From NCBI GenBank assembly GCA_900299145.1, contig OMIN01000142.1:1-64000 (forward strand): a DNA stretch of 64,000 nt, read 5' to 3'. A program made the translations under genes and the position numbers. Source of the stretch: Betaproteobacteria bacterium. Lineage in GTDB: Bacteria > Pseudomonadota > Gammaproteobacteria > Burkholderiales > SG8-41. Of this stretch, positions 53,129 to 60,166 are shown in pieces. The notes under the pieces were generated by a model. That model did not search any database. It saw nothing but the letters and a program-made list of their open reading frames with translations, and was not told where the DNA came from. Within the stretch, counting starts at the first letter, position 1. Every line of letters starts with the position of its first letter.

Positions 53129-53668
53129 TTAATTCAGCCTATGCGGCGGCACGGCCTGCGCCTGTGCGTGTTGCAACACATCGGGGTCCATCACCAGCTT
53201 CAAATCCCAATCGGATTGTTTGACGGCATCCACCAACAATTTAGAAATCATGTGCAGCAACTCTGTGTTCACACCCAAGTCAATGCCCTGCCCCTGTTCC
53301 GGGTGCAGACTCAGTTGCTGCTGGCGCGGTTGAGCCGCGTTCGGCTGCGTGCCGGTAATGCGCGACAGCAATATGGGGGCCGCGCCCAACGGCAGACTGT
53401 TCATGCCATCTTCAAAGGGTTTCGCGAAATCGCCGCCTCGCACCACGTTCGCGTGCTGAAAGCCCACCACCGTGCGGCGAATATTTTCGTCAGCGTGCAC
53501 CGCCGCCGCCGGATCACGCTCGATCAGTTTCAGCAGCACCTGCCACAAGAGCTTCACATAACGGCGCGTCAGCCAGAAGCGAAACTCCGCGCGCTCGGCT
53601 GACAGTATGCGCAGCAGGATGCGATCTTCCTGCGCGTTGTACGCCATTTGTATCTGGTGAATATTCAT
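53129..53668 (-). CDS. Conserved-looking protein of unknown function
   Basis: 179 residues, no signal peptide or membrane helix. The N-terminal half is basic and helical (RILSAERAEFRFWLTRRYVKLLWQVLLKLIERD) and the C-terminal half ends with 'LLHMISKLLVDAVKQSDWDL'. I do not recognise a family. Its ATG lies within a perfect 12-bp hairpin just downstream of clpB on the same strand, so translation may be structure-controlled and it could be expressed from clpB transcription. No strong ribosome binding site is visible, apart from GGTAAG in the hairpin loop. Confidence 0.65.
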   Translation of the reverse strand: MNIHQIQMAYNAQEDRILLRILSAERAEFRFWLTRRYVKLLWQVLLKLIERDPAAAVHADENIRRTVVGFQHANVVRGGDFAKPFEDGMNSLPLGAAPILLSRITGTQPNAAQPRQQQLSLHPEQGQGIDLGVNTELLHMISKLLVDAVKQSDWDLKLVMDPDVLQHAQAQAVPPHRLN

Positions 53669-53699
53669 GGCGCGAGCTTACCGTCTTGCTCGCGCCATG
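53666..53699 (-). promoter_or_regulatory. Perfect hairpin sequestering a start codon
   Basis: Arms CATGGCGCGAGC and GCTCGCGCCATG (12 bp, perfect) enclose a 10-base loop. On the minus strand the second arm contains the ATG of the 53129-53668 gene, and the loop carries GACGGTAA, a possible ribosome binding site. It lies 21 bases past the clpB stop. It could regulate initiation or act as a weak attenuator; there is no following U-tract. Confidence 0.7.
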
Positions 53700-53720
53700 G
53701 TCAAACACCGCAAAACGCTT

Positions 53721-56312
53721 TCAGTGCAGCACGGCCTTCTCGAAAGTGAACACACCCGCCTTGTTCACGTCCACCCGCACCTTGTCCTTCGCCGCGAACT
53801 TGCCTTCGAGTATCGCCTTTGCAAGCGGATTTTCGATCTGCGCCTGGATCGCGCGCTTCAGTGGCCGCGCGCCATACACCGGATCGAAACCTGCCGCAGC
53901 CAGCTCGCGCAGCGCGCCTTCGCCGATATCGATCTGCATATCCATCGCGGCCAGGCGTTTTTCCAGTTGCGCCAGCTGTATCTTGGCAATCGCGGCGATA
54001 TGCTTTTCGCCAAGGCCATGGAACACCACGATCTCGTCGATGCGGTTGATGAACTCCGGCCGGAAATTCGCCTTCACCTCGCCCAGCACCGCGAGCTTCA
54101 CCACTTGATACTCGTCGCCCTGCATCTGCTGGATCATCTGTGAGCCCATGTTGCTGGTCATCACGATCACCGTGTTCTTGAAATCCACCGTGCGGCCCTG
54201 CCCGTCGGTCATGCGGCCATCGTCGAGCACCTGCAACAGCACGTTAAACACGTCCGGGTGCGCCTTTTCGATTTCGTCGAGCAGAATCACCGAGTACGGC
54301 TTCCTGCGCACGGCTTCCGTCAGGTATCCGCCTTCTTCATAGCCCACATAGCCCGGCGGCGCGCCGATCAGCCGTGCCACGGAATGCTTTTCCATGAATT
54401 CCGACATGTCGATGCGGATCAGGTGATCCTCGGCGTCGAACAAAAATTCTGCCAGCGCCTTGCACAACTCCGTCTTGCCCACGCCGGTGGGGCCGAGGAA
54501 CATGAACGAACCATAAGGCCGCTTCGGATCGCCCAGCCCCGCACGCGAGCGGCGTATGGCATCGGCGACCAGCCGCACGGCTTCATCCTGCCCCACCACA
54601 CGGCCATGCAAACGCTCTTCCATCTTGAGCAGTTTTTCGCGCTCGCCCTGCATCATGCGCGACACCGGAATGCCGGTCGCGCGCGACACTACCTCGGCGA
54701 TTTCCTCGGTGCCGACCTGCGTGCGCAACAGCTTGTGCTTCACCTCGGCGCCGCCCGTCTTTTCGGCTTGCTTCAACTGCGCCTCCAATTGCGGCAGCTT
54801 GCCGTATTGCAGCTCGGCCACCTTGTCGAGCTTGCCTTCGCGTTGCAGCTTCACGATCTCGGCGCGGATGCGATCGATTTCTTCCTTCACATGTGCGCTG
54901 CCCTGCACCTGGGCTTTTTCGGCTTTCCAGATTTCATCCAGATCGGCGTATTCGCGCGACAGCGTTTTGATTTCTTCCTCTATCAGCGCCAAACGCTTCT
55001 GCGACGCTTCATCTTTTTCCTTCTTCACCGCCTCGCGCTCGATTTTCAACTGAATCAAACGCCGGTCAAGTTTGTCCATCGACTCCGGCTTGGAATCGAT
55101 TTCCATTTTCACGCGAGACACGGCTTCGTCGATCAAATCGATGGCCTTGTCCGGCAAAAAGCGCGAGGTGATGTAACGGTGCGACAGCTCCGCCGCCGCG
55201 ACGATGGCCGGGTCGGTGATATCCACGCCGTGATGCAACTCGTATTTTTCCTGCAAGCCGCGCAGGATGGCAATGGTGCTTTCCACACTCGGCTCGTCCA
55301 CCAGCACCTGCTGAAAGCGCCGCTCCAGTGCGGCGTCCTTTTCAACGTACTTGCGATACTCATCCAGCGTGGTGGCGCCCACGCAATGCAGCTCGCCACG
55401 CGCCAGCGCGGGCTTTAGCATGTTGCCCGCGTCAATCGCGCCTTCGGCCTTGCCCGCGCCGACCATGGTATGCAGTTCGTCGATGAAGACAATGGTCTGG
55501 CCTTCATCCTGCGCAATTTCTTTCAGTACGGATTTAAGCCGTTCCTCGAACTCACCGCGATACTTGGCGCCCGCCAGCAGCGCCGCCATGTCGAGCGACA
55601 GCACGCGCTTGTTCTTCAGTGTCTCAGGCACTTCGCCATTGACGATGCGCTGGGCGAGGCCCTCGACGATCGCCGTTTTGCCCACGCCCGGCTCGCCGAT
55701 CAGCACCGGGTTGTTCTTGGTGCGGCGTTGCAGAATCTGAATCACGCGGCGGATTTCATCGTCGCGCCCAATCACCGGATCGAGCTTGCCCGAACCCGCG
55801 CGCTCGGTGAGATCGAGCGTGTATTTTTTGAGCGCTTCGCGCGCGCCCTCGGCCTCGGGGCTTTGCACGCCCTCGCCGCCGCGCACCGCGTTGATCGCCT
55901 GCTCCAGCGGCGGCCGCGTCACGCCGCTTTGCTTGAGCAGCCGCCCGGTTTCGCCTTTGTCCTGCGTCAATGCCAGCAAAAACATTTCCGAGGCGACAAA
56001 CTGATCGTCACGTTTTTGCGCTTCCTTGTCGGTGACATTCAGCAGATTGGCCAAATCGCGCGACACATTGACCTCGCCGCCAGTGCCCTCCACCTTGGGA
56101 AGCCGCTCAATCGCCTGCGTCAGCGCGCCGCGAAGCGCCGGCACGTTGGCGCCCGCGCGCCCGAGCAGCGACGCCGTGCCGCCATCGGCCTGCTGCACCA
56201 GCGCCAACAGCAGGTGCTGAGGCTCTATATACGGATTGTCATGGCGCACTGCCGCGCTCTGCGCATCGGAAAACGCCTGCTGAAACTTCGTAGTGAATTT
56301 GTCGAATCGCAT
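53721..56312 (-). CDS. clpB: ClpB disaggregase
   Basis: 863 residues, the standard length. An N-terminal Clp repeat domain starts [21 protein letters not shown]1 has Walker A '[13 protein letters not shown]' and Walker B '[11 protein letters not shown]'. The coiled-coil M domain follows (about 400-525). NBD2 has '[14 protein letters not shown]' and '[15 protein letters not shown]'. It rescues aggregated proteins with DnaK. The track start at 56363 adds 17 residues; MRFDKF is the conserved start. A sigma-32 promoter lies 35-60 bases upstream, so expression is heat-shock controlled. Confidence 0.98.
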   Translation of the reverse strand: MRFDKFTTKFQQAFSDAQSAAVRHDNPYIEPQHLLLALVQQADGGTASLLGRAGANVPALRGALTQAIERLPKVEGTGGEVNVSRDLANLLNVTDKEAQKRDDQFVASEMFLLALTQDKGETGRLLKQSGVTRPPLEQAINAVRGGEGVQSPEAEGAREALKKYTLDLTERAGSGKLDPVIGRDDEIRRVIQILQRRTKNNPVLIGEPGVGKTAIVEGLAQRIVNGEVPETLKNKRVLSLDMAALLAGAKYRGEFEERLKSVLKEIAQDEGQTIVFIDELHTMVGAGKAEGAIDAGNMLKPALARGELHCVGATTLDEYRKYVEKDAALERRFQQVLVDEPSVESTIAILRGLQEKYELHHGVDITDPAIVAAAELSHRYITSRFLPDKAIDLIDEAVSRVKMEIDSKPESMDKLDRRLIQLKIEREAVKKEKDEASQKRLALIEEEIKTLSREYADLDEIWKAEKAQVQGSAHVKEEIDRIRAEIVKLQREGKLDKVAELQYGKLPQLEAQLKQAEKTGGAEVKHKLLRTQVGTEEIAEVVSRATGIPVSRMMQGEREKLLKMEERLHGRVVGQDEAVRLVADAIRRSRAGLGDPKRPYGSFMFLGPTGVGKTELCKALAEFLFDAEDHLIRIDMSEFMEKHSVARLIGAPPGYVGYEEGGYLTEAVRRKPYSVILLDEIEKAHPDVFNVLLQVLDDGRMTDGQGRTVDFKNTVIVMTSNMGSQMIQQMQGDEYQVVKLAVLGEVKANFRPEFINRIDEIVVFHGLGEKHIAAIAKIQLAQLEKRLAAMDMQIDIGEGALRELAAAGFDPVYGARPLKRAIQAQIENPLAKAILEGKFAAKDKVRVDVNKAGVFTFEKAVLH

Positions 56313-56346
56313 CTCGTGCCGCCTGTAAAAGTCTGTATGCCTTGAA

Positions 56347-56374
56347 AGATGGGGGCCATGCACGAGGAATCAAG
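56347..56374 (-). promoter_or_regulatory. Sigma-32 heat-shock promoter of clpB
   Basis: On the minus strand the -35 element is CTTGATT and the -10 element CCCCATCT, separated by 13 bases. The consensus is CTTGAAA, 13-15 bases, CCCCATNT. The distance to the clpB ATG is suitable for a short leader. Confidence 0.85.
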
Positions 56375-56393
56375 CGGTCACCAAAAATTGCCC

Positions 56394-56420
56394 CAAGTAT
56401 TTGTTTTTAAACAATTTTTT
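56394..56420 (+). repeat. AT-rich motif copy 18 (CAAGTATTTG)
   Basis: Match with one altered first base, immediately upstream of the clpB heat-shock promoter, T-rich strand antisense to clpB. Confidence 0.85.
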
Positions 56421-56603
56421 AATTCGACCCGGATGAACACGAAACATACCCTAAGCTGCGTTGGGCTTTTGCATCCATCAAGACCCGGGGGGTTTCATCT
56501 GCGGCCAAGTCGATTTTGACGTTACATCCCCACCGGGCCATTCGCAAGGCGCGCCGCTTACGGGCGGGAAGCGCCGGGTCAAAGGATTAGGCGCCGCATC
56601 CTG

Positions 56604-56720
56604 CTACGCGGGCTGACGCACATCCAACGAACTAACCACACCGCGGCCACCGCGATTGAGGACATGGGTGTAGATCATGGTCGTCTTCACGTCTGAGTGG
56701 CCGAGCAATTCCTGCACGGT
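56604..56720 (-). pseudogene. intI: 3' remnant of an integron integrase (intI)
   Basis: On the minus strand one frame reads '[20 protein letters not shown]' then '[18 protein letters not shown]' and TAG. This is the C-terminus of integron integrases, including the conserved LLGH box and the catalytic tyrosine in MIYTHV. Only about 38 codons remain; upstream the reading frame is replaced by an IS110-type transposase. It was missed by the ORF track. The orientation (integrase pointing away from the cassette side) agrees with an integron layout. Confidence 0.88.
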
Positions 56721-57346
56721 TCACTGTCCTTGGCCACCTGGGTCAATTCGCGCTCAATCTGGGTGATGCGTGCTTCCATCAAACGGATTTCCTCGATCAA
56801 CAGTTTCAAGGTTTCACGGATCATGTCCGGTATGGCCGAGTTCGGATCAGCCAGCACGCGAGCGATGTTCTCCACACCGGTGCGGCTGCCGGCGGCAATG
56901 GCAATGCCGAACTCCCGGCAAAAGCCCCGCAAGGCGTTGATACGGCTGGTGCGGGTGCCCATCCACAGGCTGCGCATGCGGTGCAGGCTCTGCAAGGCCT
57001 GCTGTTCGACACTTTTGATCTGCACCGGGGTGATGTCGGCACAGCGCGCCGCTTCGAGCAAGGCGGCCGCATCGGCGGCATCGGTCTTGTTGCGTTTGAC
57101 GTAGGCCCGGACGTAGGCGGCGGGCAGCAGGGTGACTTCCATACCCGAGCCCCTCAGCCAGCGCGCCCAGTGATGGGCGGAGCCACAAGCTTCTATGATA
57201 ACGCGGTTAACCGCATGGTTCTGGAACCACGCGGCGAACTGGCTGCGGCTTAACCGGGCCGTCTGCACGACGCGCCACTGCGTATCGGCTACCGCCAGTT
57301 GAAACACGTCCTTTGCCAAATCCACCGCAACAGTCGTAGTATTCAT
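56687..57346 (-). pseudogene. Truncated IS110/IS1111-family transposase
   Basis: The N-terminal two thirds of a DEDD transposase: 'VAVDLAKDVFQLAVAD' (first Asp), 'VIIEACGSAHHWARWL' (Glu), 'KRNKTDAADAAALLEA' (Asp pair) and the helical region to 'ERELTQVAKDS'. The C-terminal domain with the transposase serine is missing: after this point the DNA switches to the intI remnant and the frame ends 9 codons later ([11 protein letters not shown]). The start ATG at 57346 follows AGGGAGAG. The track ORF from 57442 is longer than needed. IS1111-attC elements are known to target integron attC sites, which matches its position. Confidence 0.9.
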
Positions 57347-57452
57347 TTCGGACTCTCCCTGTGATTGTTTTGTTGATCCCTCACCCCAAATGATGATGAC
57401 CAACTGGCACCATGATGCCGCCCAAAAACGGGGGGAGTCCATCCCATTATCC
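56721..57452 (-). mobile_element. Partial IS110/IS1111-attC-like insertion sequence
   Basis: Covers the truncated transposase and about 105 bases upstream of it. The intact end abuts the stem of an attC site at about 57452; the other end is lost at the junction with the intI remnant near 56720. The family does not generate obvious terminal inverted repeats or target duplications, so exact borders are estimates. Confidence 0.75.
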
Positions 57453-57497
57453 GAGGCGACCGCTTTAAAGCGCGTCGCCTCAATATGAACGTTAGGC
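57453..57497 (+). other. Integron attC site (right part)
   Basis: A palindromic stem GAGGCGAC...GTCGCCTC with loop CGCTTTAAAGCGC, then ATATGAAC and the core site GTTAGGC, matching the R' consensus GTTRRRY. The R'' box expected to the left (RYYYAAC) is absent because the insertion sequence adjoins there. Its orientation places a cassette start just downstream, where the HNH gene begins 9 bases later. Confidence 0.78.
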
Positions 57498-57505
57498 CTC
57501 GCTGT

Positions 57506-58324
57506 ATGAAGCCGCTCTCATCCATGCGTAGAAGACGATATGAAGGTGATGGTTTGTGCATATATTGCAGAACACCCCACCCAAAGGAGCAGCTCACCGA
57601 CGAGCACATCATTCCTCTCGCGCTCAATGGCGATGAAATCATCCGTTTCGCGGCTTGTGAGCCTTGCCGAAAGATATCCAACGAGAGCTATGAAAACCAA
57701 GCGCTCCAAGCAGATCTGCTTCTTCCGAGATTGCTGTTAAAGCTGAAGCGTCGTCACTTAAACAAGAAGAAAGAGCTACCTCGTGTTGCAGAAGGCAACA
57801 TAGTCAACCAAGTAGGAGGTAATTTCGATATCCCGATCGCGGAGAATCAGTACCCAAAAGGGTTTTCGTTGGTTCGGCTCCCTCCGCCAGGCTTCTTGTC
57901 TGGTCAAGATCAATCGACCGGAATTCCGTCGTTTCGACTGCAATTCGTAACTCTTCAAATGCCACAGCCGGCATTCATACCAGACGTAACCTTCCGAACC
58001 AAAGTCGATCTTGGTTCCTTTTGTATGACTCTGGCCAAGATCGGCTACTGCTTCGCGTTTGCGCAGTACGGCATTGATCGTTTTGAGTCGACAAAGATTC
58101 GGTGTCTTCTTCTCAACGAACGACAAGACGTGTTCAACTTTGTCGGATCAGCGCCCGACGAAGACGTAGGGGCCTCTCACTATCTACATTGGCTCTCGTA
58201 TCTCGTGGTGGCGGGTGTGCTTGTTGTCAGAGTGCATCTATTCGGATCGTTCGGAATGCATCCCTACTATGTTGTTGTCGGGAAGATTCATGAGCCAAGC
58301 AATTCCGGTGCGAGCGAGGCTTAA
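57506..58324 (+). CDS. HNH endonuclease-domain protein, gene-cassette type
   Basis: 272 residues with an HNH motif of the zinc-ribbon kind: 'CIYCRT...EQLTDEHIIPLALNG...CEPCRKISNESYE'. The remaining 200 residues are unrecognised. The start ATG at 57506 is 9 bases after the attC core site; the track start at 57485 lies upstream of the recombination point and is unlikely. Codon use is clearly more AT-rich than in its neighbours (AAA, TAT, TTT frequent), consistent with a mobile cassette of foreign origin. HNH-fold proteins with unknown C-termini are often defence nucleases, but that role is inference. Confidence 0.82.
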   Translation: MKPLSSMRRRRYEGDGLCIYCRTPHPKEQLTDEHIIPLALNGDEIIRFAACEPCRKISNESYENQALQADLLLPRLLLKLKRRHLNKKKELPRVAEGNIVNQVGGNFDIPIAENQYPKGFSLVRLPPPGFLSGQDQSTGIPSFRLQFVTLQMPQPAFIPDVTFRTKVDLGSFCMTLAKIGYCFAFAQYGIDRFESTKIRCLLLNERQDVFNFVGSAPDEDVGASHYLHWLSYLVVAGVLVVRVHLFGSFGMHPYYVVVGKIHEPSNSGASEA

Positions 58325-58338
58325 GTCAAACGATAGGC
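58288..58338 (+). other. Candidate degenerate attC at the end of the HNH cassette
   Basis: The tail GAGGCTTAAGTCAAACGATAGGC resembles the right half of aadA-type attC sites and aligns with the confirmed attC here (…AAC-GTTAGGC), but the core reads GATAGGC, not GTTRRRY. The left half pairs weakly (CATGAGCC with GGCTTAAG). The HNH stop codon TAA lies within it, as cassettes often show. Confidence 0.35.
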
Positions 58339-58344
58339 GCCATC

Positions 58345-58725
58345 ATGAACCCGGAGTGGCTTGATGCAACGGCCACGGGCGATACGCTTCGCACCAGCGC
58401 ATTACTTGATGCGGGGACAAATGTTGACGCCTTGGACAAACATGGCCAGACCGCGCTCATGAACGCCGCGCGCCGAGGAGACGCCGCGATGGTTGACCTC
58501 CTTGTCACCCGAGGCGCAAACCTCGATCACACGGCGAAGTACCGGCTCACCGCGCTGATGCTGGCGGTGATCAACGATCACGTTGATGTCGTGCGTATTT
58601 TGGTGGCTGCGGGCGCCAACCGTGAAATGAAAGGGAGCGCTGGCGCCTTTGCGTGCACGCCGCTGCAATACGCGCAGACGCACGGGCAAACACAGCTGGT
58701 TAGTCTTTTGCGCGATGGCGCCTGA
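58345..58725 (+). CDS. Ankyrin-repeat protein
   Basis: 126 residues with about three ankyrin repeats: 'DKHGQTALMNAARRGDAAMVDLLVTRGAN', 'AKYRLTALMLAVINDHVDVVRILVAAGAN' and 'FACTPLQYAQTHGQTQLVSLL'. Cytoplasmic protein-binding module with no enzymatic part. It begins 7 bases after the candidate degenerate attC core, so it might be a second cassette, but its base composition is like the chromosome. It overlaps the next gene by 11 bases. Confidence 0.85.
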   Translation: MNPEWLDATATGDTLRTSALLDAGTNVDALDKHGQTALMNAARRGDAAMVDLLVTRGANLDHTAKYRLTALMLAVINDHVDVVRILVAAGANREMKGSAGAFACTPLQYAQTHGQTQLVSLLRDGA

Positions 58726-59164
58726 CGCAGACGCGGGGCGGCGCAAGTTGGCCATTCAGCTTGCCGATCCCAAGTCTCGCCGCCGGGCGGTTGCGGCGTT
58801 GTTCCTCGGGCTTGCCGCCGCTGCCTTGGTCTACGTGGTCGCGAGCCGCTGGATGGGCAGCATCCTTGCCCTTGAACCGGCTGAGACTCGCGGCGCCCTG
58901 GCCAGCGCGCTGCGCTGGATGACGGCCGGGCTGTCAGTCCTCGTGGTCGCGTTTGGCGCTTACCTGTTTGCCTTCGGACGTAAGATCGTAAGATTTGAGC
59001 GCTTCCCCCCGCCCGGCGCAGCCGTCATCAAGGACACCGAAGTTCTGGAAGGCAGCCGCGCCCGCAAGCGCGACATGTTGATTCAGGTCGTTTCCGCGTT
59101 GCTCATCGTAACGGCGCTGGCCCTCCCATGGGTGGCTTTCCAGGTGGCTGCCCGTATCGCATAA
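58715..59164 (+). CDS. Two-helix membrane protein of unknown function
   Basis: 149 residues from the ATG at 58715 (MAPDADAGRRKLAIQL). It has transmembrane segments at about 28-47 (AALFLGLAAAALVYVVAS), 68-88 (WMTAGLSVLVVAFGAYLFAF) and a last hydrophobic segment near the C-terminus (VVSALLIVTALALPWVAFQV). No family is recognised. It overlaps the ankyrin gene, so the two are probably cotranslated and may work together. Confidence 0.68.
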   Translation: MAPDADAGRRKLAIQLADPKSRRRAVAALFLGLAAAALVYVVASRWMGSILALEPAETRGALASALRWMTAGLSVLVVAFGAYLFAFGRKIVRFERFPPPGAAVIKDTEVLEGSRARKRDMLIQVVSALLIVTALALPWVAFQVAARIA

Positions 59165-59198
59165 GCGCGGGGAGGCCAAGCCTTGGCCGACTCAACCA

Positions 59199-59225
59199 TA
59201 AGTATTTGTTTTTATTTATTTTTTT
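59199..59225 (+). repeat. AT-rich motif copy 19
   Basis: Full match (TAAGTATTTGTTTTTATT then a long T-tract) between the convergent ends of the membrane-protein gene and the chemosensory kinase gene. Confidence 0.88.
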
Positions 59226-59263
59226 ACAGACTTACACACCACGCGTGGCTTACATCAAACCCA

Positions 59264-60166
59264 TCAGCGCCTCGCCAGCGTGGCAATATGCCCTAACAGT
59301 TCACTTTCCTCGTAGGGCTTGCCCAGGAACACGTCCACGCCCAATTCGCTCGCATGCTGCCGGTGTTTCTCCGCCGTGCGCGAGGTGATCATGATGATCG
59401 GCAGCGTTTTCAGTGCTTCCTCGGCACGCACGCTGCGGGTGAGATCAAAGCCGTCCATGCGCGGCATTTCGACGTCGGTGATCATCACGTCGGGCACCTG
59501 TTCGCGCATTTTCTCCAGCGCTTCGACGCCATCTTTGGCCACCAGCACGATGTAGCCCTCGCGCGACAGCAGGCGGCCGGTGATCTTGCGCACGGTGAGA
59601 GAATCGTCGACCACCAGCACGCTGCGCTGGCGTTCCGGCTCGGCAGGCGTAGGTTCGGCCTCTGGCGCTACAGATTCCGCTGCTTTTGCGCGGACTTCGG
59701 CCAGCGCTTCCATATGCCGCAGCGACAGCGCCACCGGGTTCAGGATCAGCACGGTTTCGCCAGAGCCGAGCACCGCTGCACCGGTGACACCCGGCACGCG
59801 CGCAAGCTGTGGGCCGATGTTCTTGATGACAATTTCCTGCCCACCGAGAATGTCGTCCACCTGGATCGCCGCGCGGTTCGGGCCGCTGCGCAACAGCACC
59901 ACCGAGCCGTAGGGCGGCAGCGCGTCGTCCACACCATCTTCCGCATCCAGCAGCTTCGCCAGATGATGAAACGGGTAACGCGCGCCCTGCCACGTGATTT
60001 CCTGTGCGCCAAGCGCCGCGCCCAGCACGTCGGATTTCAGCCGCTGCACCTGCTCCACCATCATGGTGGGCACGCCGTAATAATTGCTGCCCACCCGCAG
60101 CACCACCGCCTGCAACACCGACAGGGTGAGCGGCAGATGGATGGTGAACGTGGTGCCCTTGCCGCG
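59264..60166 (-). pseudogene. CheW and receiver domains of the ChpA-like kinase, downstream of in-frame TAG
   Basis: In frame with the kinase ORF after the TAG at 60167-60169. It completes the ATPase end ('RGKGTTFTIHLPLTLSV'), then gives a CheW-like domain ('VVLRVGSNYYGVPTMMVEQVQRL', 'AAIQVDDILGGQEIVIKNIG') and a receiver domain ('VLVVDDSLTVRKITGRLL', 'DVMITDVEMPRMDGFDL' with the phospho-Asp, 'IIMITSRTAEKH'). A GTG at 60118 could restart translation but lacks a convincing ribosome binding site and would begin inside a beta strand. Without readthrough the kinase loses its coupling and receiver parts. Confidence 0.88.

Noticed and set aside
54258-56345. Large + strand ORFs opposite clpB (386 and 291 aa)
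   Set aside because: Antisense shadows of the well-supported clpB gene.
58719-58755. attC after the ankyrin gene (GCCTGAC ... AGTTGGCC)
   Set aside because: Too short, the core does not fit GTTRRRY, and the next gene overlaps it.
804-59225. AT-rich motif as a promoter or rho-independent terminator
   Set aside because: Its strand and distance relative to genes vary, some copies lie inside coding sequence, and no stem precedes the T-tracts.
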